Shown here piece by piece: positions 49,083-62,695 of a stretch of DNA of 64,000 nt (position 1 is the first letter of the stretch; every line of letters starts with the position of its first letter). Under the pieces are notes generated by a model, which saw only the letters and a program-made list of their open reading frames with translations, searched no databases and was not told the origin of the DNA. Made by a program: the position numbers and the translations under genes. The DNA is from Cornus controversa (Eukaryota; Streptophyta; Magnoliopsida; Cornales; Cornaceae): assembly GCA_026545225.1 (NCBI GenBank), contig CM048847.1, forward strand, positions 4,526,001 to 4,590,000. The letters are read 5' to 3'.

Positions 49083-51763
49083 ATGGCCGGTAGCTTGCTA
49101 ATTGTTTCCTTTAGAAGTCCAAACGGTCGAATTTGGAACAAAGCACCATACGGTTGTGATGAAGATCGGATTGACTTGTTCGTCACTTCTTTTGGATGCT
49201 TTGATGGTCTAATTTGGAAAAAAGAAACTTACGATTCTGATTATGGCATGACGTCTCAAGGAATGGGTTTTTGAATCAGAACAACTCAAACTAAACCTGT
49301 TTAAAATCATCGATAGCTTGGGAATTGTTTCTTTTACTTGTCCAGATGGTTGAAGTTGGCATAGAGCACCATACGGTTGTGATCATGCATGAGTGCAGCA
49401 TGGAATTACTCTTTTCGATTCAAGACGTCCTGACGGTTGAATTTGGCATAAAGCAACGTATAATTCTAAGTATGGCACGATTTCACGTGGATTGGGACTT
49501 TTTGAATCAGGACAAGTCAAACGAAACAAGTTCGAAACCGTTGTTGTCATTCTCTATTCTTCTGGAAATCTAGATGGTCAATTCTAGCACAAAGCGCCAT
49601 ATGGTTGTCGTCATGCCTGATTATTGCAACCAATTGTTCTTTCGACTCAGAATAACTCAAACAAACATGGATGAAGATCGGATTGACATGCTCGTCGTTT
49701 CTTTGGGACGCTTTGATGGTTTCATTTAGAAAAAAGTAGCGTACGATTAGTATTATGGCACAACTTCTCTTGGAATGCAGTTTTCGAATCAAAACAACTC
49801 AAATGAAATAAGTTTAAAATAGTTGGTAGCTTGCTAATTGTTTCCTTTAGATGTCCAAACGGTCGAATTTGGAACAAAGCACCATACGATTGTGATGAAG
49901 ATCGGATTGACTTATTCGTCACCTCTTTTGGATGCTTTGATGGTCTAAGTTGGAAAAAAGAAACTTACGATTCTGATTATGGCACGACTTCTCAAGGAAT
50001 GGGTTTTTGAATCAGAAGAACTCAAACTAAACTTGTTTAAAATCATCGATAGCTTGGGAATTGTTTCTTTTACTTGTCCAGATGGTTGAAGTTGGCATAG
50101 AGCACCATACGGTTGTGATCATGCATGAGTGCAGCATAGAATTACTCTTTTTGATTCAAGACGTCCTGACGGTTGAATTTGGCATAAAGCAACGTATAAT
50201 TCTAGGTAAGGCACGATTTCAGGTGGATTGGGACTTTTCGAATCAGGACAAGTCAAACGAAACAAGTTTGAAACCGTTGTTGTCATTCTCTATTCTTCTG
50301 GAAATCCAGATGGTCAATTCTAGCACAAAGCGCCATACGGTTGTCGTCATGCCTGATTATTGCAAGCAATTGTTCTTTCGACTCAGAACAACTCAAACAA
50401 ACATGGATGAAGATCGGATCGACATGCTCGTCATTTCTTTGGGACGCTTTGATGGTTTCATTTAGAAAAAAGCAGCGTACGATTAGTATTATGGCACGAC
50501 TTCTCTTGGAATGCGATTTTTGAATCAAAACAACTCAAATGAAACAAGTTTAAAATGGTCGGTAGCTTGCTAATTGTTTCCTTTAGATGTCCAAACGGTC
50601 GAATTTGGAACAAAGCACCATACGGTTGTGATGAAGATCGGATTGACTTATTCGTCACTTCTTTTGGATGCTTTGATGGTCTAATTTGGAAAAAAGAAAC
50701 TTACGATTCTGATTATGGCACGACTTCTCAAGGAATGGGTTTTTGAATCAGAACAACTCAAACTAAACTTGTTTGAAATCATCGATAGCTTGGGAATTGT
50801 TTCTTTTACTTGTCCAGATGGTTGAAGTTGGCATAGAGCACCATACGGTTGTGATCATGCATGAGTGCAGCATGGAATTACTCTTTTCGATTCAAGACGT
50901 CCTGACGGTTGAATTTGGGATAAAGCAACGTATAATTCTAGGTATGGCACTATTTCAGGTGGATTGGGACTTTTCGAATCAGGACAAATCGAACGAAACA
51001 AGTTCGAAACCGTTGTTGTCAATCTCTATTCTTCTGGAAATCCAGATGGTCAATTCTAGCACAAAGCGCCATATGGTTGTCCTCATGCCTGATTATTGCA
51101 AGCAATTGTTCTTTCAACTCAGAACAACTCAAACAAACCTGGACGAAGATCGAATCGACATGCTCGTCATTTCTTTGGGACGCTTTGATGGTTTCATTTA
51201 GAAAAAAGCAGCGTACGATTAGTATTATGGCACGACTTCTCTTGGAATGCGATTTTCGAATCAAAACAACTCAAATGAAACAAGTTTAAAATGGTCGGTA
51301 GCTTGCTAATTGTTTCGTTTAGATGTCCAAACGGTCGAATTTGGAACAAAGCACCATACGGTTGTGATGAAGATCGGATTGACATGTTCCTCACTTCTTT
51401 TGGATGCTTTGATGGGCTAATTTGGAAAAAAGAAACTTTCGATTCTAATTATGGCACGACTTCTCAAGGAATGGGTTTTTGAATCAGAACAACTCAAACT
51501 AAACTTGTTTAAAATCCTCGATAGCTTGGCAATTGTTTCTTTTACTTTTCCAGATGGTTGAAATTGGAATAGAGCACCATACGGTTGTGATCATTCATGA
51601 GTGCAACAAGGAATTACTCTTTTCGGATCGACATGCTCGTCGTTTCTTTGGGACGCTTTGATGGTTTCATTTAGAAAAAAGTAGCGTACGATTAGTATTA
51701 TGGCACAACTTCTCTTGGAATGCGGTTTTCGAATCAAAACAACTCAAATGAAATAAGTTTAAA
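49083..51763 (+). repeat. HOR cassette L3-L2-L1-S, copy 4
   Basis: Units start at 49083, 49819, 50555 and 51291. The L2 A monomer has two rare variants, catacgattg and gtctaagttgg (near 49946). The L1 C monomer has a private gtcaatctctattc (near 51018). Confidence 0.92.
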
Positions 51764-53708
51764 ATAGTTGGTAGCTTGCTAATTGTTTCCTTTAGATGTC
51801 CAAACGGTCGAATTTGGAACAAAGCACCATACGATTGTGATGAAGATCGGATTGACTTATTCGTCACCTCTTTTGGATGCTTTGATGGTCTAAGTTGGAA
51901 AAAAGAAACTTACGATTCTGATTATGGCACGACTTCTCAAGGAATGGGTTTTTGAATCAGAAGAACTCAAACTAAACTTGTTTAAAATCATCGATAGCTT
52001 GGGAATTGTTTCTTTTACTTGTCCAGATGGTTGAAGTTGGCATAGAGCACCATACGGTTGTGATCATGCATGAGTGCAGCATAGAATTACTCTTTTTGAT
52101 TCAAGACGTCCTGACGGTTGAATTTGGCATAAAGCAACGTATAATTCTAGGTAAGGCACGATTTCAGGTGGATTGGGACTTTTCGAATCAGGACAAGTCA
52201 AACGAAACAAGTTTGAAACCGTTGTTGTCATTCTCTATTCTTCTGGAAATCCAGATGGTCAATTCTAGCACAAAGCGCCATACGGTTGTCGTCATGCCTG
52301 ATTATTGCAAGCAATTGTTCTTTCGACTCAGAACAACTCAAACAAACATGGATGAAGATCGGATCGACATGCTCGTCATTTCTTTGGGACGCTTTGATGG
52401 TTTCATTTAGAAAAAAGCAGCGTACGATTAGTATTATGGCACGACTTCTCTTGGAATGCGATTTTTGAATCAAAACAACTCAAATGAAACAAGTTTAAAA
52501 TGGTCGGTAGGTTGCTAATTGTTTCCTTTAGATGTCCAAACGGTCGAATTTGGAACAAAGCACCATACGGTTGTGATGAAGATCGGATTGACTTATTCGT
52601 CACTTCTTTTGGATGCTTTGATGGTCTAATTTGGAAAAAAGAAACTTACGATTCTGATTATGGCACGACTTCTCAAGGAATGGGTTTTTGAATCAGAACA
52701 ACTCAAACTAAACTTGTTTGAAATCATCGATAGCTTGGGAATTGTTTCTTTTACTTGTCCAGATGGTTGAAGTTGGCATAGAGCACCATACGGTTGTGAT
52801 CATGCATGAGTGCAGCATGGAATTACTCTTTTCGATTCAAGACGTCCTGACGGTTGAATTTGGGATAAAGCAACGTATAATTCTAGGTATGGCACTATTT
52901 CAGGTGGATTGGGACTTTTCGAATCAGGACAAATCGAACGAAACAAGTTCGAAACCGTTGTTGTCTATCTCTATTCTTCTGGAAATCCAGATGGTCAATT
53001 CTAGCACAAAGCGCCATATGGTTGTCCTCATGCCTGATTATTGCAAGCAATTGTTCTTTCAACTCAGAACAACTCAAACAAACATGGACGAAGATCGAAT
53101 CGACATGCTCGTCATTTCTTTGGGACGCTTTGATGGTTTCATTTAGAAAAAAGCAGCGTACGATTAGTATTATGGCACGACTTCTCTTGGAATGCGATTT
53201 TCGAATCAAAACAACTCAAATGAAACAAGTTGAAAATGGTCGGTAGCTTGCTAATTGTTTCGTTTAGATGTCCAAACGGTCGAATTTGGAACAAAGCACC
53301 ATACGGTTGTGATGAAGATCGGATTGACATGTTCCTCACTTCTTTTGGATGCTTTGATGGGCTAATTTGGAAAAAAGAAACTTTCGATTCTGATTATGGC
53401 ACGACTTCTCAAGGAATGGGTTTTTGAATCAGAACAACTCAAACTAAACTTGTTTAAAATCCTCGATAGCTTGGCAATTGTTTCTTTTACTTTTCCAGAT
53501 GGTTGAAGTTGGCATAGAGCACCATACGGTTGTGATCATTCATGAGTGCAACAAGGAATTACTCTTTTCGGATCGACATGCTCGTCGTTTCTTTGGGACG
53601 CTTTGATGGTTTCATTTAGAAAAAAGCAGCGTACGATTAGTATTATGGCACGACTTCTCTTGGAATGCGATTTTTGAATCAAAACAACTCAAATGAAACA
53701 AGTTTAAA
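51764..53708 (+). repeat. L2-L1-S repeat (1945 bp) with a true L2 start
   Basis: Units start at 51764 (L2), 52500 (L1) and 53236 (S). The L2 keeps atagttggtagc and the rare gtctaagttgg found at 49819, so it is a direct duplicate from that cassette. It lacks the L1-type start of the L2 units in 34995-44719. Confidence 0.9.
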
Positions 53709-56389
53709 ATGGCCGGTAGCTTGCTAATTGTTTCCTTTAGAAGTCCAAACGGTCGAATTTGGAACAAAGCACCATACGGTTGTGATGAAGATCGGATTGA
53801 CTTGTTCGTCACTTCTTTTGGATGCTTTGATAGTCTAATTTGGAAAAAAGAAACTTACGATTCTGATTATGGCATGACGTCTCAAGGAATGGGTTTTTGA
53901 ATCAGAACAACTCAAACTAAACTTGTTTAAAATCATCGATAGCTTGGGAATTGTTTCTTTTACTTGTCCAGATGGTTGAAGTTGGCATAGAGCACCATAC
54001 GGTTGTGATCATGCATGAGTGCAGCATGGAATTACTCTTTTCGATTCAAGACGTCCTGACGGTTGAATTTGGCATAAAGCAACGTATAATTCTAAGTATG
54101 GCACGATTTCACGTGGATTGTGACTTTTCGAATCAGGACAAGTCAAACGAAACAAGTTCGAAACCGTTGTTGTCATTCTCTATTCTTCTGGAAATCTAGA
54201 TGGTCAATTCTAGCACAAAGCGCCATATGGTTGTCGTCATGCCTGATTATTGCAACCAATTGTTCTTTCGACTCAGAATAACTCAAACAAACATGGATGA
54301 AGATCGGATTGACATGCTCGTCGTTTCTTTGGGACGCTTTGATGGTTTCATTTAGAAAAAAGTAGCGTACGATTAGTATTATGGCACGACTTCTCTTGGA
54401 ATACAGTTTTCGAATCAAAACAACTCAAATGAAATAAGTTTAAAATAGTTGGTAGCTTGCTAATTGTTTCCTTTAGATGTCCAAACGGTCGAATTTGGAA
54501 CAAAGCACCATACGGTTGTGATGAAGATCGGATTGACTTATTCGTCACCTCTTTTGGATGCTTTGATGGTCTAATTTGGAAAAAAGAAACTTACGATTCT
54601 GATTATGGCACGATTTCTCAAGGAATGGGTTTTTGAATCAGAAGAACTCAAACTAAACTTGTTTAAAATCATCGATAGCTTGGGAATTGTTTCTTTTACT
54701 TGTCCAGATGGTTGAAGTTGGCATAGAGCACCATACGGTTGTGATCATGCATGAGTGCAGCATAGAATTACTCTTTTTGATTCAAGACGTCCTGACGGTT
54801 GAATTTGGCATAAAGCAACGTATAATTCTAGGTAAGGCACGATTTCAGGTGGATTGGGACTTTTCGAATCAGGACAAGTCAAACGAAACAAGTTTGAAAC
54901 CGTTGTTGTCATTCTCTATTCTTCTGGAAATCCAGATGGTCAATTCTAGCACAAAGCGCCATACGGTTGTCGTCATGCCTGATTATTGCAAGCAATTGTT
55001 CTTTCGACTCAGAACAACTCAAACAAACATGGATGAAGATCGGATCGACATGCTCGTCGTTTCTTTGGGACACTTTGATGGTTTCATTTAGAAAAAAGTA
55101 GCGTACGATTAGTATTATGGCACGACTTCTCTTGGAATGCAATTTTCGAATCAAAACAACTCAAATGAAACAAGTTTAAAATGGTCGGTAGCTTGCTAAT
55201 TGTTTCCTTTAGATGTCCAAACGGTCGAATTTGGAACAAAGCACCATACGGTTGTGATGAAGATCGGATTGACTTATTCGTCACTTCTTTTGGATGCTTT
55301 GATGGTATAATTTGGAAAAAAGAAACTTACGATTCTGATTATGGCACGACTTCTCAAGGAATGGGTTTTTGAATCAGAACAACTCAAACTAAACTTGTTT
55401 GAAATCATCGATAGCTTGGGAATTGTTTCTTTTACTTGTCCAGATGGTTGAAGTTGGCATAGAGCACCATACGGTTGTGATCATGCATGAGTGCAGCATG
55501 GAATTACTCTTTTCGATTCAAGACGTCCTGACGGTTGAATTTGGGATAAAGCAACGTATAATTCTAGGTATGGCATGATTTCAGGTGGATTGGGACTTTT
55601 CGAATCAGGACAAATCGAATGAAACAAGTTCGAAACCGTTGTTGTCATTCTCTATTCTTCTGGAAATCCAGATGGTCAATTCTAGCACAAAGCGCCATAT
55701 GGTTGTCCTCATGCCTGATTATTGCAAGCAATTGTTCTTTCGACTCAGAACAACTCAAACAAACATGGACGAAGATCGAATCGACATGCTCGTCATTTCT
55801 TTGGGACGCTTTGATGGTTTCATTTAGAAAAAAGCAGCGTACGATTAGTATTATGGCACGACTTCTCTTAGAATGCGATTTTCGAATCAAAACAACTCAA
55901 ATGAAACAAGTTTAAAATGGTCGGTAGCTTGCTAATTGTTTCGTTTAGATGTCCAAACGGTCGAATTTGGAACAAAGCACCATACGGTTGTGATGAAGAT
56001 CGGATTGACATGTTCCTCACTTCTTTTGGATGCTTTGATGGGCTAATTTGGAAAAAAGAAACTTTCGATTCTGATTATGGCACGACTTCTCAAGGAATGG
56101 GTTTTTGAATCAGAACAACTCAAACTAAACTTGTTTAAAATCCTCGATAGCTTGGCAATTGTTTCTTTTACTTTTCCAGATGGTTGAAGTTGGCATAGAG
56201 CACCATACGGTTGTGATCATTCATGAGTGCAACAAGGAATTTCTCTTTTCGGATCGACATGCTCGTCGTTTCTTTGGGACGCTTTGATGGTTTCATTTAG
56301 AAAAAAGCAGCGTACGATTAGTATTATGGCACGACTTCTCTTAGAATGCGATTTTCGAATCAAAACAACTCAAATGAAACAAGTTTAAA
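53709..56389 (+). repeat. HOR cassette L3-L2-L1-S, copy 5
   Basis: Units start at 53709, 54445, 55181 and 55917. The L1 has ggcatgatttcagg (near 55573). The A monomer after it has cttctcttagaatg (near 55862), a variant repeated in the next S unit. Confidence 0.92.
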
Positions 56390-56862
56390 ATGGTCGGTAG
56401 CTTGCTAATTGTTTCGTTTAGATGTCCAAACGGTCGAATTTGGAACAAAGCACCATACGGTTGTGATGAAGATCGGATTGACATGTTCCTCACTTCTTTT
56501 GGATGCTTTGATGGGCTAATTTGGAAAAAAGAAACTTTCGATTCTGATTATGGCACGACTTCTCAAGGAATGGGTTTTTGAATCAGAACAACTCAAACTA
56601 AACTTGTTTAAAATCCTCGATAGCTTGGCAATTGTTTCTTTTACTTTTCCAGATGGTTGAAGTTGGCATAGAGCACCATACGGTTGTGATCATTCATGAG
56701 TGCAACAAGGAATTACTCTTTTCGGATCGACATGCTCGTCGTTTCTTTGGGACGCTTTGATGGTTTCATTTAGAAAAAAGCAGCGTACGATTAGTATTAT
56801 GGCACGACTTCTCTTGGAATGCGATTTTTGAATCAAAACAACTCAAATGAAACAAGTTTAAA
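56390..56862 (+). repeat. Extra S unit forming an S-S doublet
   Basis: The S units at 55917 and 56390 are directly adjacent, the only such pair in the window. Both carry the rare cttctcttagaatg at the junction before them, so one was copied from the other by a one-unit exchange. Confidence 0.9.
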
Positions 56863-58806
56863 ATGGTCGGTAGCTTGCTAATTGTTTCCTTTAGAAGTCC
56901 AAACGGTCGAATTTGGAACAAAGCACCATACAGTTGTGATGAAGATCGGATTGACTTGTTCGTCACTTCTTTTGGATGCTTTGATGGTCTAATTTGGAAA
57001 AAAGAAACTTACGATTCTGATTATGGCATGACGTCTCAAGGAATGGGTTTTTGAATCAGAACAACTCAAACTAAACTTGTTTAAAATCATCGATAGCTTG
57101 GGAATTGTTTCTTTTACTTGTCCAGATGGTTGAAGTTGGCATAGAGCACCATACGGTTGTGATCATGCATGAGTGCAGCATGGAATTACTCTTTTTGATT
57201 CAAGACGTCCTGACGGTTGAATTTGGCATAAAGCAACGTATAATTCTAAGTATGGCACGATTTCACGTGGATTGGGACTTTTCGAATCAGGACAAGTCAA
57301 ACAAAACAAGTTCGAAACCGTTGTTGTCATTCTCTATTCTTCTGGAAATCTAGATGGTCAATTCTAGCACAAAGCGCCATATGGTTGTCGTCATGCCTGA
57401 TTATTGCAACCAATTGTTCTTCCGACTCAGAATAACTCAAACAAACATGGATGAAGATATGATTGACATGCTCGTCGTTTCTTTGGAACGCTTTGATGGT
57501 TTCATTTAGAAAAAAGTAGCGTACGATTAGTATTATGGCACGACTTCTCTTGGAATGCGGTTTTCGAATCAAAACAACTCAAATGAAATAAGTTTAAAAT
57601 AGTTGGTAGCTTGCTAATTGTTTCCTTTAGATGTCCAAACGGTCGAATTTGGAACAAAGCACCATACGGTTGTGATGAAGATCGGATTGACTTATTCGTC
57701 ACCTCTTTTGGATGCTTTGATGGTCTAATTTGGAAAAAAGAAACTTACGATTCTGATTATGGCACGACTTCTCAAGGAATGGGTTTTTGAATCAGAAGAA
57801 CTCAAACTAAACTTGTTTAAAATCATCGATAGCTTGGGAATTGTTTCTTTTACTTGTCCAGATGGTTGAAGTTGGCATAGAGCACCATACGGTTGTGATC
57901 ATGCATGAGTGCAGCATAGAATTACTCTTTTTGATTCAAGACGTCCTGACGGTTGAATTTGGCATAAAGCAACGTATAATTCTAGGTAAGGCACGATTTC
58001 AGGTGGATTGGGACTTTTCGAATCAGGACAAGTCAAACGAAACAAGTTTGAAACCGTTGTTGTCATTCTCTATTCTTCTGGAAATCCAGATGGTCAATTC
58101 TAGCACAAAGCGCCATACGGTTGTCGTCATGCCTGATTATTGCAAGCAATTGTTCTTTCGACTCAGAACAACCCAAACAAACATGGATGAAGATCGGATC
58201 GACATGCTCGTCGTTTCTTTGGGACGCTTCGATGGTTTCATTTAGAAAAAGTAGCGTACGATTAGTATTATGGCACGACTTCTCTTGGAATGCAATTTTC
58301 GAATCAAAACAACTCAAATGAAACAAGTTTAAAATGGTCGGTAGCTTGCTAATTGTTTCCTTTAGATGTCCAAACGGTCAAATTTGGAACAAAGCACCAT
58401 ACGGTTGTGATGAAGATCGGATTGACTTATTCGTCACTTCTTTTGGATGCTTTGATGGTCTAATTTGGAAAAAAGAAACTTACGATTCTGATTATGGCAC
58501 GACTTCTCAAGGAATGGGTTTTTGAATCAGAACAACTCAAACTAAACTTGTTTAAAATCCTCGATAGCTTGGCAATTGTTTCTTTTACTTTTCCAGATGG
58601 TTGAAGTTGGCATAGAGCACCATACGGTTGTGATCATTCATGAGTGCAACAAGGAATTACTCTTTTCGGATCGACATGCTCGTCGTTTCTTTGGGACGCT
58701 TTGATGGTTTCATTTAGAAAAAAGCAGCGTACGATTAGTATTATGGCACGACTTCTCTTGGAATGCGATTTTTGAATCAAAACAACTCAAATGAAACAAG
58801 TTTAAA
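56863..58806 (+). repeat. Rearranged cassette: L3, L2, S/L1 chimera (1944 bp)
   Basis: L3 at 56863, L2 at 57599 (735 bp, because an A is missing in tttagaaaaagtagcg near 58241) and S at 58334. The A monomer of this S is of L1 type (ttattcgtcac, acttacgattc), and the D type begins only at aaatcctcgatag. The L1 unit has been lost through an exchange in this stretch. Confidence 0.88.
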
Positions 58807-61487
58807 ATGGTCGGTAGCTTGCTAATTGTTTCCTTTAGAAGTCCAAACGGTCGAATTTGGAACAAAGCACCATACGGTTGTGATGAAGATCGGATTGACT
58901 TGTTCGTCACTTCTTTTGGATGCTTTGATGGTCTAATTTGGAAAAAAGAAACTTACGATTCTGATTATGGCATGACGTCTCAAGGAATGGGTTTTTGAAT
59001 CAGAACAACTCAAACTAAACTTGTTTAAAATCATCGATAGCTTGGGAATTGTTTCTTTTACTTGTCCAGATGGTAGAAGTTGGCATAGAGCACCATACGG
59101 TTGTGATCATGCATGAGTGCAGCATGGAATTACTCTTTTCGATTCAAGACGTCCTGACGGTTGAATTTGGCATAAAGCAACGTATAATTCTAAGTATGGC
59201 ACGATTTCACGTGGATTGGGACTTTTCGAATCAGGACAAGTCAAACAAAACAAGTTCGAAACCGTTGTTGTCATTCTCTATTCTTCTGGAAATCTAGATG
59301 GTCAATTCTAGCACAAAGCGCCATATGGTTGTCGTCATGCCTGATTATTGCAACCAATTGTTCTTCCGACTCAGAATAACTCAAACAAACATGGATGAAG
59401 ATCGGATTGACATGCTCGTCGTTTCTTTGGGACGCTTTGATGGTTTCATTTAGAAAAAAGTATCGTACGATTAGTATTATGGCACGACTTCTCTTCGAAT
59501 GCGGTTTTCGAATCAAAACAACTCAAATGAAATAAGTTTAAAATAGTTGGTAGCTTGCTAATTGTTTCCTTTAGATGTCCAAACGGTCGAATTTGGAACA
59601 AAGCACCATACGGTTGTGATGAAGATCGGATTGACTTATTCGTCACCTCTTTTGGATGCTTTGATGGTCTAATTTGGAAAAAAGAAACTTACGATTCTGA
59701 TTATGGCACGACTTCTCAAGGAATGGGTTTTTGAATCAGAAGAACTCAAACTAAACTTGTTTAAAATCATCGATAGCTTGGGAATTGTTTCTTTTACTTG
59801 TCCAGATGGTTGAAGTTGGCATAGAGCACCATACGGTTGTGATCATGCATGAGTGCAGCATAGAATTACTCTTTTTGATTCAAGACGTCCTGACGGTTGA
59901 ATTTGGCATAAAGCAACGTATAATTCTAGGTAAGGCACGATTTCAGGTGGATTGGGACTTTTCGAATCAGGACAAGTCAAACGAAACAAGTTTGAAACCG
60001 TTGTTGTCATTCTCTATTCTTCTGGAAATCCAGATGGTCAATTCTAGCACAAAGCGCCATACGGTTGTCGTCATGCCTGATTATTGCAAGCAATTGTTCT
60101 TTCGACTCAGAACAACTCAAACAAACATGGATGAAGATCGGATCGACATGCTCGTCGTTTCTTTGGGACGCTTTGATGGTTTCATTTAGAAAAAAGTAGC
60201 ATACGATTAGTATTATGGCACGACTTCTCTTGGAATGCAATTTTCGAATCAAAACAACTCAAATGAAACAAGTTTAAAATGGTCGGTAGCTTGCTAATTG
60301 TTTCCTTTAGATGTCCAAACGGTCGAATTTGGAACAAAGCACCATACGGTTGTGATGAAGATCGGATTGACTTATTCGTCACTTCTTTTGGATGCTTTGA
60401 TGGTCTAATTTGGAAAAAAGAAACTTACGATTCTGATTATGGCACGACTTCTCAAGGAATGGGTTTTTGAATCAGAACAACTCAAACTAAACTTGTTTGA
60501 AATCATCGATAGCTTGGGAATTGTTTCTTTTACTTGTCCAGATGGTTGAAGTTGGCATAGAGCACCATACGGTTGTGATCATGCATGAGTGCAGCATGGA
60601 ATTACTCTTTTCGATTCAAGACGTCCTGACGGTTGAATTTGGGATAAAGCAACGTATAATTCTAGGTATGGCACGATTTCAGGTGGATTGGGACTTTTCG
60701 AATCAGGACAAATCGAACGAAACAAGTTCGAAACCGTTGTTGTCATTCTCTATTCTTCTGGAAATCCAGATGGTCAATTCTAGCACAAAGCGCCATATGG
60801 TTGTCCTCATGCCTGATTATTGCAAGCAATTGTTCTTTCGACTCAGAACAACTCAAACAAACATGGACGAAGATCGAATCGACATGCTCGTCATTTCTTT
60901 GGGACGCTTTGATGGTTTCATTTAGAAAAAAGCAGCGTACGATTAGTATTATGGCACGACTTCTCTTGGAATGCGATTTTCGAATCAAAACAACTCAAAT
61001 GAAACAAGTTTAAAATGGTCGGTAGCTTGCTAATTGTTTCGTTTAGATGTCCAAACGGTCGAATTTGGAACAAAGCACCATACGGTTGTGATGAAGATCG
61101 GATTGACATGTTCCTCACTTCTTTTGGATGCTTTGATGGGCTAATTTTGAAAAAAGAAACTTTCGATTCTGATTATGGCACGACTTCTCAAGGAATGGGT
61201 TTTTGAATCAGAACAACTCAAACTAAACTTGTTTAAAATCCTCGATAGCTTGGCAATTGTTTCTTTTACTTTTCCAGATGGTTGAAGTTGGCATAGAGCA
61301 CCATACGGTTGTGATCATTCATGAGTGCAACAAGGAATTACTCTTTTCGGATCGACATGCTCATCGTTTCTTTGGGACGCTTTGATGGTTTCATTTAGAA
61401 AAAAGCAGCGTACGATTAGTATTATGGCACGACTTCTCTTGGAATGCGATTTTTGAATCAAAACAACTCAAATGAAACAAGTTTAAA
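58807..61487 (+). repeat. HOR cassette L3-L2-L1-S, copy 6
   Basis: Units start at 58807, 59543, 60279 and 61015. The L3 has a rare gatggtagaagttgg (near 59070) and, in C, caaacaaaacaag (near 59242). Both recur 3889 bp later. Confidence 0.92.
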
Positions 61488-62695
61488 ATGGTCGGTAGCT
61501 TGCTAATTGTTTCCTTTAGAAGTCCAAACGGTCGAATTTGGAACAAAGCACCATACGGTTGTGATGAAGATCGGATTGACTTGTTCGTCACTTCTTTTGG
61601 ATGCTTTGATGGTCTAATTTGGAAAAAAGAAACTTACGATTCTGATTATGGCACGACTTCTCAAGGAATGGGTTTTTGAATCAGAAAAACTCAAACTAAA
61701 CTTGTTTAAAATCATCGATAGCTTGGGAATTGTTTCTTTTACTTGTCCAGATGGTTGAAGTTGGCATAGAGCACCATACGGTTGTGATCATGCATGAGTG
61801 CAGCATAGAATTACTCTTTTTGATTCAAGACGTCCTGACGGTTGAATTTGGCATAAAGCAACGTATAATTCTAGGTAAGGCACGATTTCAGGTGGATTGG
61901 GACTTTTCGAATCAGGACAAGTCAAACGAAACAAGTTTGAAACCGTTGTTGTCATTCTCTATTCTTCTGGAAATCCAGATGGTCAATTCTAGCACAAAGC
62001 GCCATACGGTTGTCGTCATGCCTGATTATTGCAAGCAATTGTTCTTTCGACTCAGAACAACTCAAACAAACATGGATGAAGATCGGATCGACATGCTCGT
62101 CGTTTCTTTGGGACGCTTCGATGGTTTCATTTAGAAAAAGTAGCGTACGATTAGTATTATGGCACGACTTCTCTTGGAATGCAATTTTCGAATCAAAACA
62201 ACTCAAATGAAACAAGTTTAAAATGGTCGGTAGCTTGCTAATTGTTTCCTTTAGATGTCCAAACGGTCAAATTTGGAACAAAGCACCATACGGTTGTGAT
62301 GAAGATCGGATTGACTTATTCGTCACTTCTTTTGGATGCTTTGATGGTCTAATTTGGAAAAAAGAAACTTACGATTCTGATTATGGCACGACTTCTCAAG
62401 GAATGGGTTTTTGAATCAGAACAACTCAAACTAAACTTGTTTAAAATCCTCGATAGCTTGGCAATTGTTTCTTTTACTTTTCCAGATGGTTGAAGTTGGC
62501 ATAGAGCACCATACGGTTGTGATCATTCATGAGTGCAACAAGGAATTACACTTTTCGGATCGACATGCTCGTCGTTTCTTTGGGACGCTTTGATGGTTTC
62601 ATTTAGAAAAAAGCAGCGTACGATTAGTATTATGGCACGACTTCTCTTGGAATGCGATTTTTGAATCAAAACAACTCAAATGAAACAAGTTTAAA
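61488..62695 (+). repeat. Chimeric L3/L2 unit plus S (1208 bp)
   Basis: The unit at 61488 has an L3-type A monomer (tttagaagtcc, ttgttcgtcac) but an L2-type B and C (cagcatagaatt, aggtaaggcacg). It shares the 735 bp length and missing A with 57599. The S at 62223 has the same L1/S chimeric A monomer as 58334. Confidence 0.88.
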
